5,367 nt of DNA from Pseudomonadota bacterium (GTDB lineage: Bacteria; Pseudomonadota; Alphaproteobacteria; Sphingomonadales; Sphingomonadaceae), in contig JAEVYW010000288.1 of NCBI GenBank assembly GCA_023392555.1, positions 1 to 5,367 of the forward strand, in the 5' to 3' direction. The translations under genes and the position numbers were made by a program. The notes under the pieces are model-generated. The model was given only the letters and a program-made list of their open reading frames with translations. It was not told the DNA's origin and ran no database searches. Of the stretch, positions 1-5,367 are shown in pieces (positions within the stretch are counted from its first letter, which is position 1; every line of letters begins with the position of its first letter).

Positions 1-819
1 GATGCCGTATTTGCGGTTGAGGGGCACGATCTCGTCGCGGATTTCCTTGGTCACGGCGTGCAGCGAGACGGCGAGATTGACGCCGATCTCCTCGCCGGCG
101 CGCTCCATCATCGGCACGACACCCGACGTCGAAAGCGTGATACGACGCTTGCTGAGGCCGAGCCCGTCGCCGTCCATGACGATCTTCAACGCGTCGCGAA
201 CATTGTCGAAATTGTAGAGCGGCTCGCCCATACCCATCATGACGATGTTGGTGAGCATGCGGCCTTTGGGCTGGCTGGGCCATTCGCCGAGCGCGTCGCG
301 GGCGAGCATGACCTGGCCGACGATCTCCGCCGGCTCCAGGTTGCGGACGAGCTTCATCGTACCGGTGTGGCAGAAGCGGCAGTTGAGCGTGCAGCCGACC
401 TGGCTCGACACGCACAGGGTTCCGCGATCGGCGTCCGGGATGAACACCATCTCGAAGTCATGCCCGTCGTGGGTCTTGAGCAACCACTTGCGGGTGCCGT
501 CCGAGGAGACCTGCGCCTCCATGACTTCGGGACGCGTGATGGCGAAGCGTTCCGCGAACCAGGGCCGCTGCGCCTTGGCGATGTCGCTCATCGCCGAGAA
601 GTCACTGACGCCGCGGTTGTATATCCAGTGCCAGATCTGCTTGGCGCGAAGCTTCGCCTGCTTGGGTTCGAGGCCGCCGGCTTCCAGCGCGTCGCGGATT
701 CCGTCCTTCGACAGGCCGATCAACTCGACGCGGCCATCGGCGCGAGGTGCCGCAACCCGAGGAACAGGCACAGGATCGATGGGCCCGGGGATGGGCATCA
801 GGCTGGTGTCGGCACTCAT
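1..819 (-). CDS. rlmN: Dual-specificity RNA methyltransferase RlmN (3' part missing at window edge)
   Basis: Radical-SAM enzyme that methylates C2 of A2503 in 23S rRNA and, in the family, A37 of some tRNAs; it acts in the cytoplasm. The reverse strand reads 273 codons open to the window edge, against roughly 380-420 for the family, so about two thirds is present. The [4Fe-4S] motif CxxxCxxC is C143, C147 and C150 within the signature [14 protein letters not shown]. The preceding CVSSQ carries C136, equivalent to the conserved Cys of E. coli RlmN (C118). Further on, [10 protein letters not shown] and the STSG stretch match the SAM-binding part. The last residues read VPLNRKYGI. The second catalytic Cys near the C-terminus lies outside. 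The start is uncertain: ATG at 819 ([12 protein letters not shown]) lies 17 bases after the upstream stop, but M8 (798) is also possible, and neither has a clear Shine-Dalgarno. It is the last visible gene of the leftward yggS string. Confidence 0.97.
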   Translation of the reverse strand, partial: MSADTSLMPIPGPIDPVPVPRVAAPRADGRVELIGLSKDGIRDALEAGGLEPKQAKLRAKQIWHWIYNRGVSDFSAMSDIAKAQRPWFAERFAITRPEVMEAQVSSDGTRKWLLKTHDGHDFEMVFIPDADRGTLCVSSQVGCTLNCRFCHTGTMKLVRNLEPAEIVGQVMLARDALGEWPSQPKGRMLTNIVMMGMGEPLYNFDNVRDALKIVMDGDGLGLSKRRITLSTSGVVPMMERAGEEIGVNLAVSLHAVTKEIRDEIVPLNRKYGI

Positions 820-837
820 GGCAGGCGGGCTATGTAG

Positions 838-1320
838 TTAGGAGCGTTGCATTTTGCCAGCGCAGTGAGCGGCCGCAGCGTCGATTGCGGTGGCGGCGCC
901 GTCGAGCAGGTAGCGATCGACGAAGCGAGTGCCCGCCTGGTCACGCGATTCGACCCGCATTCCGCCCCCTGATCGCGCCGCGGCGATGATGGCAGCTTCC
1001 TGCGTCCGATTAGTGCTCCATGCCCAATCGCCGCGGGCGGCGAGAAGGAACGGCTGTGTGCCGACAGTCAGGACGACGGTCGATCCCGCGCGTGGGAGAC
1101 GGCTCAGTTGCGCGAAGAATTGCCCGTTACGATTACGATCAAACGCGAACCCGGCGTGGGCTTGCACCTTGCCCTTCGCGGCGATGCGGATGCTGCGGGC
1201 TCCGGCCTCGCAACTCGAGCCGCGATCGATTGCCGCCCACTGCCCGCCCACCCAGATCAGCCCGGCGCCGTAGGCTGGCGCCGCGGCGAGAATAGCAATG
1301 GCGATGAAGACCGGCCGCAT
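838..1320 (-). CDS. Small exported protein, IalB-like (putative)
   Basis: A 160-residue protein with a probable Sec signal peptide (MRPVFIAIAILAAAPAYGA, cleavage near residue 19), so it is likely periplasmic. The mature part has a Gly/Trp-rich start (GLIWVGGQWAAID), a central beta-like stretch (STVVLTVGTQPFLLA, residues 80-94) and an Ala-rich end (DGAATAIDAAAAHCAG). Its only two cysteines, C37 and C153, could form a disulfide. The pattern (a Trp-containing start, a Cys, then LSxGxxxFxL, AAIIAAxRSGxxMxV and GAATAIDAAAxxCA) recalls the invasion-associated locus B (IalB) family proteins that I remember from sphingomonads. That match is from memory and is only moderately secure; no enzymatic motif is visible. 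The gene sits between yggS (19-base gap) and rlmN (17-base gap) in one orientation, so it is probably co-transcribed. No Shine-Dalgarno is seen; an inverted repeat occupies that position. Confidence 0.8.
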   Translation of the reverse strand: MRPVFIAIAILAAAPAYGAGLIWVGGQWAAIDRGSSCEAGARSIRIAAKGKVQAHAGFAFDRNRNGQFFAQLSRLPRAGSTVVLTVGTQPFLLAARGDWAWSTNRTQEAAIIAAARSGGGMRVESRDQAGTRFVDRYLLDGAATAIDAAAAHCAGKMQRS

Positions 1321-1327
1321 CGGGTCA

Positions 1328-1345
1328 GACTAGCCGAGGCTAGTC
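1328..1345 (-). promoter_or_regulatory. Perfect inverted repeat (possible RNA hairpin) across the yggS stop
   Basis: On the transcribed strand the 18 bases read GACTAGCC-TC-GGCTAGTC, with perfect 8-base arms. As RNA it could fold into a 7-bp stem with a CUCG tetraloop. It contains the yggS stop codon (1340-1342) and ends 7 bases before the ATG of the downstream exported-protein gene. It therefore covers the position where a Shine-Dalgarno would lie. No U-run follows, so it is not a standard intrinsic terminator. A regulatory role is inference. Confidence 0.4.
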
Positions 1346-1993
1346 GTCGAACAAGGCCGTGCCGACTCGGACGGCGGTTGCTCCGAGCATGACGGCTGAG
1401 CGGAAATCGCCCGACATTCCCATGCTAAGGCCGCTGACGTCATGACGCCGGGCTAGTTCAGCGAGCAAAGCGAAGAAGGGCGCGGGCTCAGGCCCGAGAG
1501 GTGGAATCGCCATCAGGCCCGCAAGCGGAAGCGGTGAGGCACGCACTGCCGCTACAAGCTCTCCAATGCCGTCGATTGCGCAGCCGCCCTTCTGCTCTTC
1601 CTCACCGATATTGACCTGGACGTAGACCGAAGGGGTTTTTCCCGGCTTTTTGGCCTCGACCAGGGCCTGCAGTAGCGAAGGCCGATCCACGGAGTGGATC
1701 ACGTCGAACAGGCTCACAGCTTCGGCGGCTTTGTTGGATTGAAGCCGGCCGATGCAGTGTAGCCGAATGTCACGATTGCGCCCGAGAAGCGCCGGCCATT
1801 TGGCAATCGCTTCCTGAACGCGGCTTTCGCCGAAATCGCGCTGGCCCGCCTCGATCAGCGCCTCGATCTCGTCTTCTGATCGGGTCTTGCTGACCGCGAT
1901 AAGATGGACATCCGCCGGGTCGCGCTTCGCGACGCGCGCCACAGCCGCGATTTCGTCGAGGATTTTCTGCCGGCGTTCGGAGGCACTGCTCAT
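1340..1993 (-). CDS. yggS: YggS family pyridoxal phosphate-dependent homeostasis protein
   Basis: Cytoplasmic PLP-binding protein (PLPBP/PROSC family) that buffers or distributes pyridoxal 5'-phosphate and, in studied bacteria, affects amino-acid and keto-acid pools; it has no established catalytic reaction. The protein is 217 residues, usual for the family, with a single-domain alanine-racemase-like TIM barrel. Visible hallmarks in order are LIAVSKTRS with the PLP Schiff-base Lys K36, FGESRVQEA, HCIGRLQSNKA, IHSVDRPSL, VYVQVNIGEEEQKGGC, GLMAIPPLG, and the phosphate-binding end LSMGMSGDFRSAV followed by GATAVRVGTALF. The ATG at 1993 gives a full-length N-terminus (MSSASERRQKIL), though no strong Shine-Dalgarno precedes it. 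It is the first gene of the leftward string toward rlmN. It is divergent from the ThiE-like gene with only 23 bases between starts, so its promoter must overlap that gene's 5' end. Confidence 0.96.
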   Translation of the reverse strand: MSSASERRQKILDEIAAVARVAKRDPADVHLIAVSKTRSEDEIEALIEAGQRDFGESRVQEAIAKWPALLGRNRDIRLHCIGRLQSNKAAEAVSLFDVIHSVDRPSLLQALVEAKKPGKTPSVYVQVNIGEEEQKGGCAIDGIGELVAAVRASPLPLAGLMAIPPLGPEPAPFFALLAELARRHDVSGLSMGMSGDFRSAVMLGATAVRVGTALFDD

Positions 1994-2005
1994 CGGCTCG
2001 CGCTA

Positions 2006-2010
2006 TAGGA
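2006..2010 (+). promoter_or_regulatory. Ribosome binding site of the ThiE-like gene
   Basis: TAGGA lies 6 bases before the ATG at 2017 and supports that start. It overlaps the palindrome CTATAG (2003-2008), the only TATA-like element in the 23-base divergent gap. Confidence 0.5.
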
Positions 2011-2016
2011 ACGGCG

Positions 2017-2574
2017 ATGACGACCCGCCAGAGAGATTGGCCGCGCCAATGGCTCATGACCGACGAGCGGCTCGGTGCGCGATTGTGGGAGGCGATCGAT
2101 CGTCTGGCTGAGGGAGAGTCCGGCATCGTTTTCCGGCACTACGCAACTGCCGATGAGGAACGAGCCAGCCTTGCGGCGAAGGTGGCAGATCGGTGCCGGA
2201 GCCGGAGGCTGACGCTCGCCGTAGCGCGCAACGAGCAGTTGGCGGTGTCGGTAGGAGCCGACCTGATTCACAATCCTTCTGAAATACCGAAGGACCTCCC
2301 CCACTCGTGCGCTGTTCATTCATTGGAGGAGGCTGACAAGGCGCGAACAAGCTCAGCGGCTCTTGTCTTCGTGTCGCCAGTCTACCCGACGCGGTCACAT
2401 CCCGGTCAAGCAGCGCTAGGAGTGGATCTCGCCGGCCGAATTGCAATAGCTGCCGGCGTGCCAGCGATCGCCCTGGGGGGAATGGACGCGCAAAAATTCG
2501 CGCATCTCGAGAGCGAGTGCTTTTACGGCTGGGCTGGAATCGACGCCTGGCTAGGCGACGCGCTTAGAACTTGA
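2017..2574 (+). CDS. ThiE/TenI-like protein, degenerate thiamine phosphate synthase family
   Basis: A 185-residue TIM-barrel protein of the thiamine phosphate synthase / TenI superfamily; classical ThiE joins the pyrimidine and thiazole phosphates to make thiamine phosphate. Family signs are the early LMTDERLG (13-20), SGIVFRHYA (35-43), VHSLEEADKA (100-109), the phosphate-loop segment FVSPVYPTRSHPG (118-130), and VPAIALGGMDAQKF (148-161). A short GWAGIDAWLG end follows. It is shorter than typical ThiE (about 205-220 residues). Where ThiE normally has a glycine-His/Leu-Gly-Gln-Asp/Glu-Asp metal site after the ADG(V/I)H strand, this protein reads GADLIHNPSEIP, lacking the Asp pair. Sphingomonad proteins of this kind are usually auto-annotated as thiamine phosphate synthase. 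I infer it may be inactive for that reaction or TenI-like, so I withhold a gene symbol. It is divergent from yggS, and its 3' end overlaps the next, opposing gene by 11 bases. Confidence 0.85.
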   Translation: MTTRQRDWPRQWLMTDERLGARLWEAIDRLAEGESGIVFRHYATADEERASLAAKVADRCRSRRLTLAVARNEQLAVSVGADLIHNPSEIPKDLPHSCAVHSLEEADKARTSSAALVFVSPVYPTRSHPGQAALGVDLAGRIAIAAGVPAIALGGMDAQKFAHLESECFYGWAGIDAWLGDALRT

Positions 2575-3274
2575 ACGCGGTCCCGACGTAAACCGCCTTG
2601 TCATCGCGGCGGTTGTCGCTCGCCAGTGCAGCGCGGTCACGCTCGACGTTATACCGGACGCCGCCCGTGACGGCGATGCGGCGCGACAGATTGTAGGCGC
2701 CGCCGAGGTCGAGCGAGTAATTCTCGCGATCGCGAAGGGCCGGCACGCGGTTGTTCTCACGCTCTGCGCCGACCGCAACACGGCCGGTGAAGCGCTTGAG
2801 CGAATAGCTGACGCCGACGACCGCGGTTTCCTTCTGGCTCAGAGCCGGATTACGGGCATCGCTCTTGGCCACGTCGCCCGCGACGGCGAAGCGCCTCCAG
2901 CCCACGGCCATGCCAAGGTTGTAAGTCGTCGGCGTAAGCGCAGTGACCGGTGAAGCCGAGCTGGCCTCGATCGTCTTCGCCTGAAGCGGAGCGTTCGGAC
3001 GTGCACGAATGGCGATCCGCACCTGCGACGGCCGGCTCTTCGCGGCTGCAGGCGTGAACTTGAAATCGGTCAGCGAGAGGCCGCGATTGCCGAACGACGC
3101 CGCGAGCTTCGGATCGGCACCGGCCGGAGTGAAGCTGGTCAGCGGGTCGAAGCTGAGCGAAACCGCGGGAGCCTTGCGCTTCTCGGGAGCCGCGACGGCC
3201 GGGGACAGCAAAAGGCCCGCCGCGGAAACCGCGACGAGCAGCATTGCAGCCCTGGAACGCACGAGACTCGGCAA
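2564..3274 (-). CDS. Exported beta-barrel-like outer membrane protein, function unknown
   Basis: A 236-residue protein with a signal peptide: basic n-region (R6, R8), hydrophobic core at 11-28, and cleavage likely after AVAA (residue 29). Residues 30-82 look like a low-complexity periplasmic or linker part, with FDPLTSFTPAGADPKLAASF and LTDFKFTPAAA. After that, alternating-hydrophobicity segments near 84-92, 117-126, 127-136, 149-159, 161-172, 185-196, 198-212 and 226-236 could be eight short beta strands. The chain ends in AVYVGTAFKF, with the C-terminal Phe typical of BAM-inserted barrels. This suggests a small 8-stranded outer membrane protein; I recognise no named family. The start is TTG at 3274. 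It is preferred over the internal ATG at 3244 because a strong Shine-Dalgarno precedes it and because it supplies the basic n-region. The stop codon lies inside the end of the convergent ThiE-like gene. Confidence 0.85.
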   Translation of the reverse strand: MPSLVRSRAAMLLVAVSAAGLLLSPAVAAPEKRKAPAVSLSFDPLTSFTPAGADPKLAASFGNRGLSLTDFKFTPAAAKSRPSQVRIAIRARPNAPLQAKTIEASSASPVTALTPTTYNLGMAVGWRRFAVAGDVAKSDARNPALSQKETAVVGVSYSLKRFTGRVAVGAERENNRVPALRDRENYSLDLGGAYNLSRRIAVTGGVRYNVERDRAALASDNRRDDKAVYVGTAFKF

Positions 3275-3276
3275 GG

Positions 3277-3286
3277 TCCTCTCCCT
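3277..3286 (-). promoter_or_regulatory. Strong ribosome binding site for the TTG-started beta-barrel gene
   Basis: On the reverse strand AGGGAGAGGA ends 2 bases before TTG, and its GGGAG core is 6 bases away. This is the best Shine-Dalgarno in the window and decides the TTG start over the downstream ATG. Confidence 0.65.
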
Positions 3287-3297
3287 GTTACGACTCC

Positions 3298-3326
3298 GAT
3301 ATAGTCCGGCTAAGCTGAAGGTTCCA
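3298..3326 (-). promoter_or_regulatory. Candidate promoter for the beta-barrel gene
   Basis: On the reverse strand TGGAAC (3326-3321) and TATATC (3303-3298) are 17 bases apart. The hexamers resemble -35 and -10 elements only loosely (3/6 and 4/6 to the sigma-70 consensus). A start near 3291 would give a leader of about 17 bases that just includes the Shine-Dalgarno. Confidence 0.3.
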
Positions 3327-3349
3327 TGAGCCGACTCGATTCCGTCCCG

Positions 3350-3373
3350 TTCTGTTGCAGCCGAACAACAGAA
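3350..3373. repeat. 8+8 base perfect inverted repeat, operator-like
   Basis: The arms TTCTGTTG (3350-3357) and CAACAGAA (3366-3373) are perfect complements separated by 8 bases. The repeat sits in the non-coding stretch between two divergent exported-protein genes, upstream of both candidate promoters. The geometry fits a dimeric regulator site; no specific regulator can be named. Confidence 0.45.
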
Positions 3374-3393
3374 AGCGCGTGAACCAAGCCCGC

Positions 3394-3421
3394 TTGCGGC
3401 GGAACCGCCAGCATCTATAAC
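3394..3421 (+). promoter_or_regulatory. Candidate sigma-70 promoter for the DUF3576-leuS pair
   Basis: TTGCGG (3394-3399) and TATAAC (3416-3421) are 16 bases apart; the -10 matches the consensus at 5 of 6 bases. Transcription would begin near 3428, about 28 bases before the ATG at 3456. No other good -10 lies in this intergenic stretch in this direction. Confidence 0.4.
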
Positions 3422-3444
3422 GCCAGCAACCGTCCACCCGCGTC

Positions 3445-3449
3445 AAGGA
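3445..3449 (+). promoter_or_regulatory. Ribosome binding site that fixes the DUF3576 start
   Basis: AAGGA lies 6 bases before ATG 3456. It directly abuts the in-frame TTG at 3450, which is therefore too close to be used. Confidence 0.6.
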
Positions 3450-3455
3450 TTGCCG

Positions 3456-3890
3456 ATGCCTCGCCTGAAAACTGCCGCTGCTGCGCTTCTCATCATCGCC
3501 GTGGCTGCCCCGGGCTGTTCGCGCAACCGCGCCATCCCCGTCGAGCTGGCACCGTCGCGGATGACCTCGATCGGGGTGAACGCCTATCTCTATCGCGCAG
3601 CGCTCGACACCGTGTCCTTCGCTCCGCTGCTTCAGGCCGACGCGAACACGGGCGTGATCATCACCGACTGGTACGCCAACCCGAATTCGCCCGGCGAGCG
3701 CGTCAAGCTGACCGTCACCATCCTCGACCAGGATCTTCGCGCCGACGCCCTTCGCGTCGCAGCGTCGCGCCAGGTGCTGCAGGCGGGCCAGTGGGTGAAT
3801 GCTCCGGTAGCCGCGGCGACCGTGCAGAAGCTGGAGGACATCATCCTGACCCGGGCGCGTGACATCCGCCGGACCACCGTTTCGGGCTAA
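3456..3890 (+). CDS. DUF3576 domain-containing lipoprotein
   Basis: A 144-residue protein with an N-terminal lipoprotein signal peptide: basic MPRLK, hydrophobic [12 protein letters not shown], then a PGC lipobox with lipidation Cys C21. The mature part matches the alphaproteobacterial DUF3576 pattern: [53 protein letters not shown], and a C-terminal [13 protein letters not shown]. It is presumably anchored to the inner or outer membrane facing the periplasm; its function is not established. The in-frame TTG at 3450 is rejected as start because the Shine-Dalgarno is spaced for the ATG. The stop is 11 bases before leuS in the same direction, so the two are probably co-transcribed. From memory, this family commonly precedes leuS and an LptE-type gene in alphaproteobacteria, which would hint at an envelope assembly role; that is inference. 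Confidence 0.93.
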   Translation: MPRLKTAAAALLIIAVAAPGCSRNRAIPVELAPSRMTSIGVNAYLYRAALDTVSFAPLLQADANTGVIITDWYANPNSPGERVKLTVTILDQDLRADALRVAASRQVLQAGQWVNAPVAAATVQKLEDIILTRARDIRRTTVSG

Positions 3891-3893
3891 AGG
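3889..3893 (+). promoter_or_regulatory. Ribosome binding site of leuS
   Basis: AAAGG overlaps the last two bases of the DUF3576 stop codon and lies 8 bases before the leuS ATG. This tight arrangement suits translational coupling of the pair. Confidence 0.45.
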
Positions 3894-3901
3894 CTGAGCT
3901 T

Positions 3902-5367
3902 ATGACGACCGGCCGTTTCGACCCGGCCGTTGCCGACACAAAGTGGCAGCAGCGGTGGCAAGAGAATCGCTGCTTCCAGGCAGATGCGGCGAGTTCCAAA
4001 CCGAAGACCTACGTCCTGGAGATGTTCCCCTATCCGTCGGGGCGCATACACATGGGCCACGTCCGCAATTACACCATGGGCGATGTCCTTGCGCGCTACT
4101 GGCGCATGCGCGGGCGCGAAGTGCTCCACCCGATGGGTTGGGACGCGTTCGGAATGCCGGCCGAGAATGCAGCGATGGAGCGCGGCGTTCACCCGGGCGA
4201 CTGGACGCGCGCCAATATCGCGACGATGCGGGCCCAGCTGAAGCGACTTGGCTTCGCGCTCGACTGGAGCCGCGAGCTCGCGACCTGCGAACCCAATTAT
4301 TACGGGCATGAGCAGGCGCTGTTCCTCGACCTGCTCGACGCGGGCCTCGTCTATCGCAAGGAAAGCGAGGTCAATTGGGACCCCGTCGACCATACGGTGC
4401 TGGCCAACGAGCAGGTGATCGACGGCAAGGGCTGGCGATCGGGCGCTCCCGTCGAGCGGCGGCGGCTTTCGCAATGGTTTCTGAAGATCACCGACTTCGC
4501 CGACGAACTGCTCGCGGGGCTGGGGTCGCTCAACGACTGGCCCGACAAGGTCCGGCTGATGCAGGAAAACTGGATCGGCAAGAGCCGCGGACTCAAGTTT
4601 CGCTTCCGCCTTGCCGAGGCAGTCGACGGTACGGACGGACTCGAGGTCTTTACGACCCGTCCCGACACGATCTTCGGCGCGAGCTTCGTCGCCATTGCTC
4701 CGGGGCACCCGCTGGCCGAGGCGCTCGCGGCGACGGATTCCGCTGCAGCGGATTTCATCGCCGAATGCCAGCGTGGCGGCACCAGCGCGGCCGAGATCGA
4801 GACGGCGGAGAAGAAGGGCTATCGCGCCACGGTCGAGGTTCTCCACCCGCTCGACCCCAATTGGCGGCTCCCCGTCTACATCGCGAATTTCGTGCTGATG
4901 GATTACGGTACCGGTGCCATCTTCGGCGTCCCGGCGCACGACCAGCGCGATTTCGAATTCGCGACCAAGTACAAGCTGCCGATCCGCCGCGTCGTGGCCG
5001 CGGATGTCGCCCAGGCCGGTCTCCCGATCGAGGGTGCCGCGGAGAATGAGCCCGGCGTCGTCGTCAATTCCCAGTTTCTCGACGGGCTGACGACCGAGCA
5101 GGCTGCGGCCGAGATCATCCGCCGGGCCGAGACCGGCGGCTGGGGTCAGGGTACGACCGCCTATCGCCTGCGCGACTGGGGTGTCTCGCGCCAGCGCTAT
5201 TGGGGCACGCCGATCCCGATCATCCATTGCGAGAGCTGCGGCGCCGTTCCTGTGCCCCGCGATCAACTGCCGATCGTCCTTCCCGAAGACGTGACTTTCG
5301 ATCAGCCGGGCAATCCGCTCGATCGACATGATGCGTGGCGCAGTGTCCCCTGCCCGTCGTGCAGCGG
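3902..5367 (+). CDS. leuS: Leucyl-tRNA synthetase (N-terminal part; continues past the window)
   Basis: Class I aminoacyl-tRNA synthetase that charges tRNA-Leu with leucine in the cytoplasm. There are 488 complete codons plus two bases, of roughly 840 expected. Residues 1-200 hold the Rossmann start with [13 protein letters not shown], where the HIGH motif is H50-M51-G52-H53, followed by [11 protein letters not shown] and [13 protein letters not shown]. The CP1 editing domain follows, with TTRPDTIFG (T251, T252, R253, D255) and [20 protein letters not shown], whose D347 and D350 fall in the conserved HDQRD. The editing residues look intact, so post-transfer proofreading is expected. After it come [17 protein letters not shown] and a zinc-type CESCG with a second CPSC at the window edge. 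The KMSKS loop and the anticodon-binding domain lie outside. The ATG at 3902 fits the family N-terminus ([14 protein letters not shown]). Confidence 0.98.
   Translation, partial: MTTGRFDPAVADTKWQQRWQENRCFQADAASSKPKTYVLEMFPYPSGRIHMGHVRNYTMGDVLARYWRMRGREVLHPMGWDAFGMPAENAAMERGVHPGDWTRANIATMRAQLKRLGFALDWSRELATCEPNYYGHEQALFLDLLDAGLVYRKESEVNWDPVDHTVLANEQVIDGKGWRSGAPVERRRLSQWFLKITDFADELLAGLGSLNDWPDKVRLMQENWIGKSRGLKFRFRLAEAVDGTDGLEVFTTRPDTIFGASFVAIAPGHPLAEALAATDSAAADFIAECQRGGTSAAEIETAEKKGYRATVEVLHPLDPNWRLPVYIANFVLMDYGTGAIFGVPAHDQRDFEFATKYKLPIRRVVAADVAQAGLPIEGAAENEPGVVVNSQFLDGLTTEQAAAEIIRRAETGGWGQGTTAYRLRDWGVSRQRYWGTPIPIIHCESCGAVPVPRDQLPIVLPEDVTFDQPGNPLDRHDAWRSVPCPSCS

Noticed and set aside
58..837. 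259-codon open frame on the plus strand across rlmN
   Set aside because: It is antisense to rlmN, whose radical-SAM motif and conserved sequence are clear; the translation is charged low-complexity with no domain.
929..1392. Several plus-strand open frames of about 90-115 codons
   Set aside because: They are shadows of the exported-protein and yggS genes, Arg- and Pro-rich, with no Shine-Dalgarno or family features.
1684..1700. Inverted repeat GATCCAC-GGA-GTGGATC inside yggS
   Set aside because: It falls on the codons of the conserved IHSVDR segment, so coding constraint and chance explain it.
3321..3325. GGAAC on the reverse strand (and again at 3401-3405 on the plus strand) as an EcfG-type general stress promoter
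   Set aside because: No CGTT-like -10 element occurs at the needed 16-17 base spacing in either direction.
3402..3411. Short GC-rich symmetry around GGCGG-AA-CCGCC as a terminator
   Set aside because: The arms are only 5 bases with a 2-base centre, there is no T-run, and it overlaps the spacer of the candidate DUF3576 promoter.
4271..4282. 12-base palindrome CGCGAGCTCGCG in leuS
   Set aside because: It encodes ordinary LeuRS residues (Arg-Glu-Leu-Ala) with GC-rich codon choice; nothing suggests a site.
3887..5329. 480-codon open frame on the strand opposite leuS
   Set aside because: It lies almost entirely antisense to an unmistakable leuS. Its translation is rich in Arg, Asp, Gly and Leu with no recognisable domain, as expected of an antisense frame in GC-rich coding DNA.

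Overview
This window is ordinary chromosomal sequence from a GC-rich alphaproteobacterium, most likely a sphingomonad (Sphingomonadaceae or Sphingosinicellaceae). That placement rests on my memory of family-level protein features: the wording of the RlmN N-terminus, a degenerate thiamine-phosphate-synthase-like protein beside YggS, and a DUF3576 lipoprotein directly before leuS. I ran no database search. I see no mobile element, CRISPR array, tRNA or rRNA, and I do not think a novel system is encoded here.

Layout. Positions 1-1993 hold a leftward gene string, read from right to left: yggS (PLP-binding homeostasis protein), then a small exported protein resembling the IalB family, then rlmN (23S rRNA m2A2503 / tRNA m2A37 methyltransferase), which runs off the left edge. 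The gaps are 19 and 17 bases, so this looks like one operon. Only 23 bases separate yggS from a divergent rightward gene at 2017-2574, a short ThiE/TenI-fold protein that has lost the Asp-Asp metal site. That gene overlaps, tail to tail by 11 bases, a leftward gene (2564-3274) for an exported beta-barrel-like protein of unknown function that starts at TTG.

A 181-base divergent intergenic region (3275-3455) follows. It holds candidate promoters for both sides and an 8+8 base perfect inverted repeat. To its right a rightward pair begins: a DUF3576 lipoprotein (3456-3890) and, 11 bases later, leuS (leucyl-tRNA synthetase), which runs off the right edge after 488 codons.

How the genes relate. 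The window mixes translation functions (RlmN, LeuS), PLP homeostasis (YggS), and three envelope or exported proteins of unknown role (IalB-like, beta-barrel, DUF3576). The most useful leads are the three poorly characterised exported proteins, the probably non-canonical ThiE-like protein, and two inverted repeats at gene junctions.
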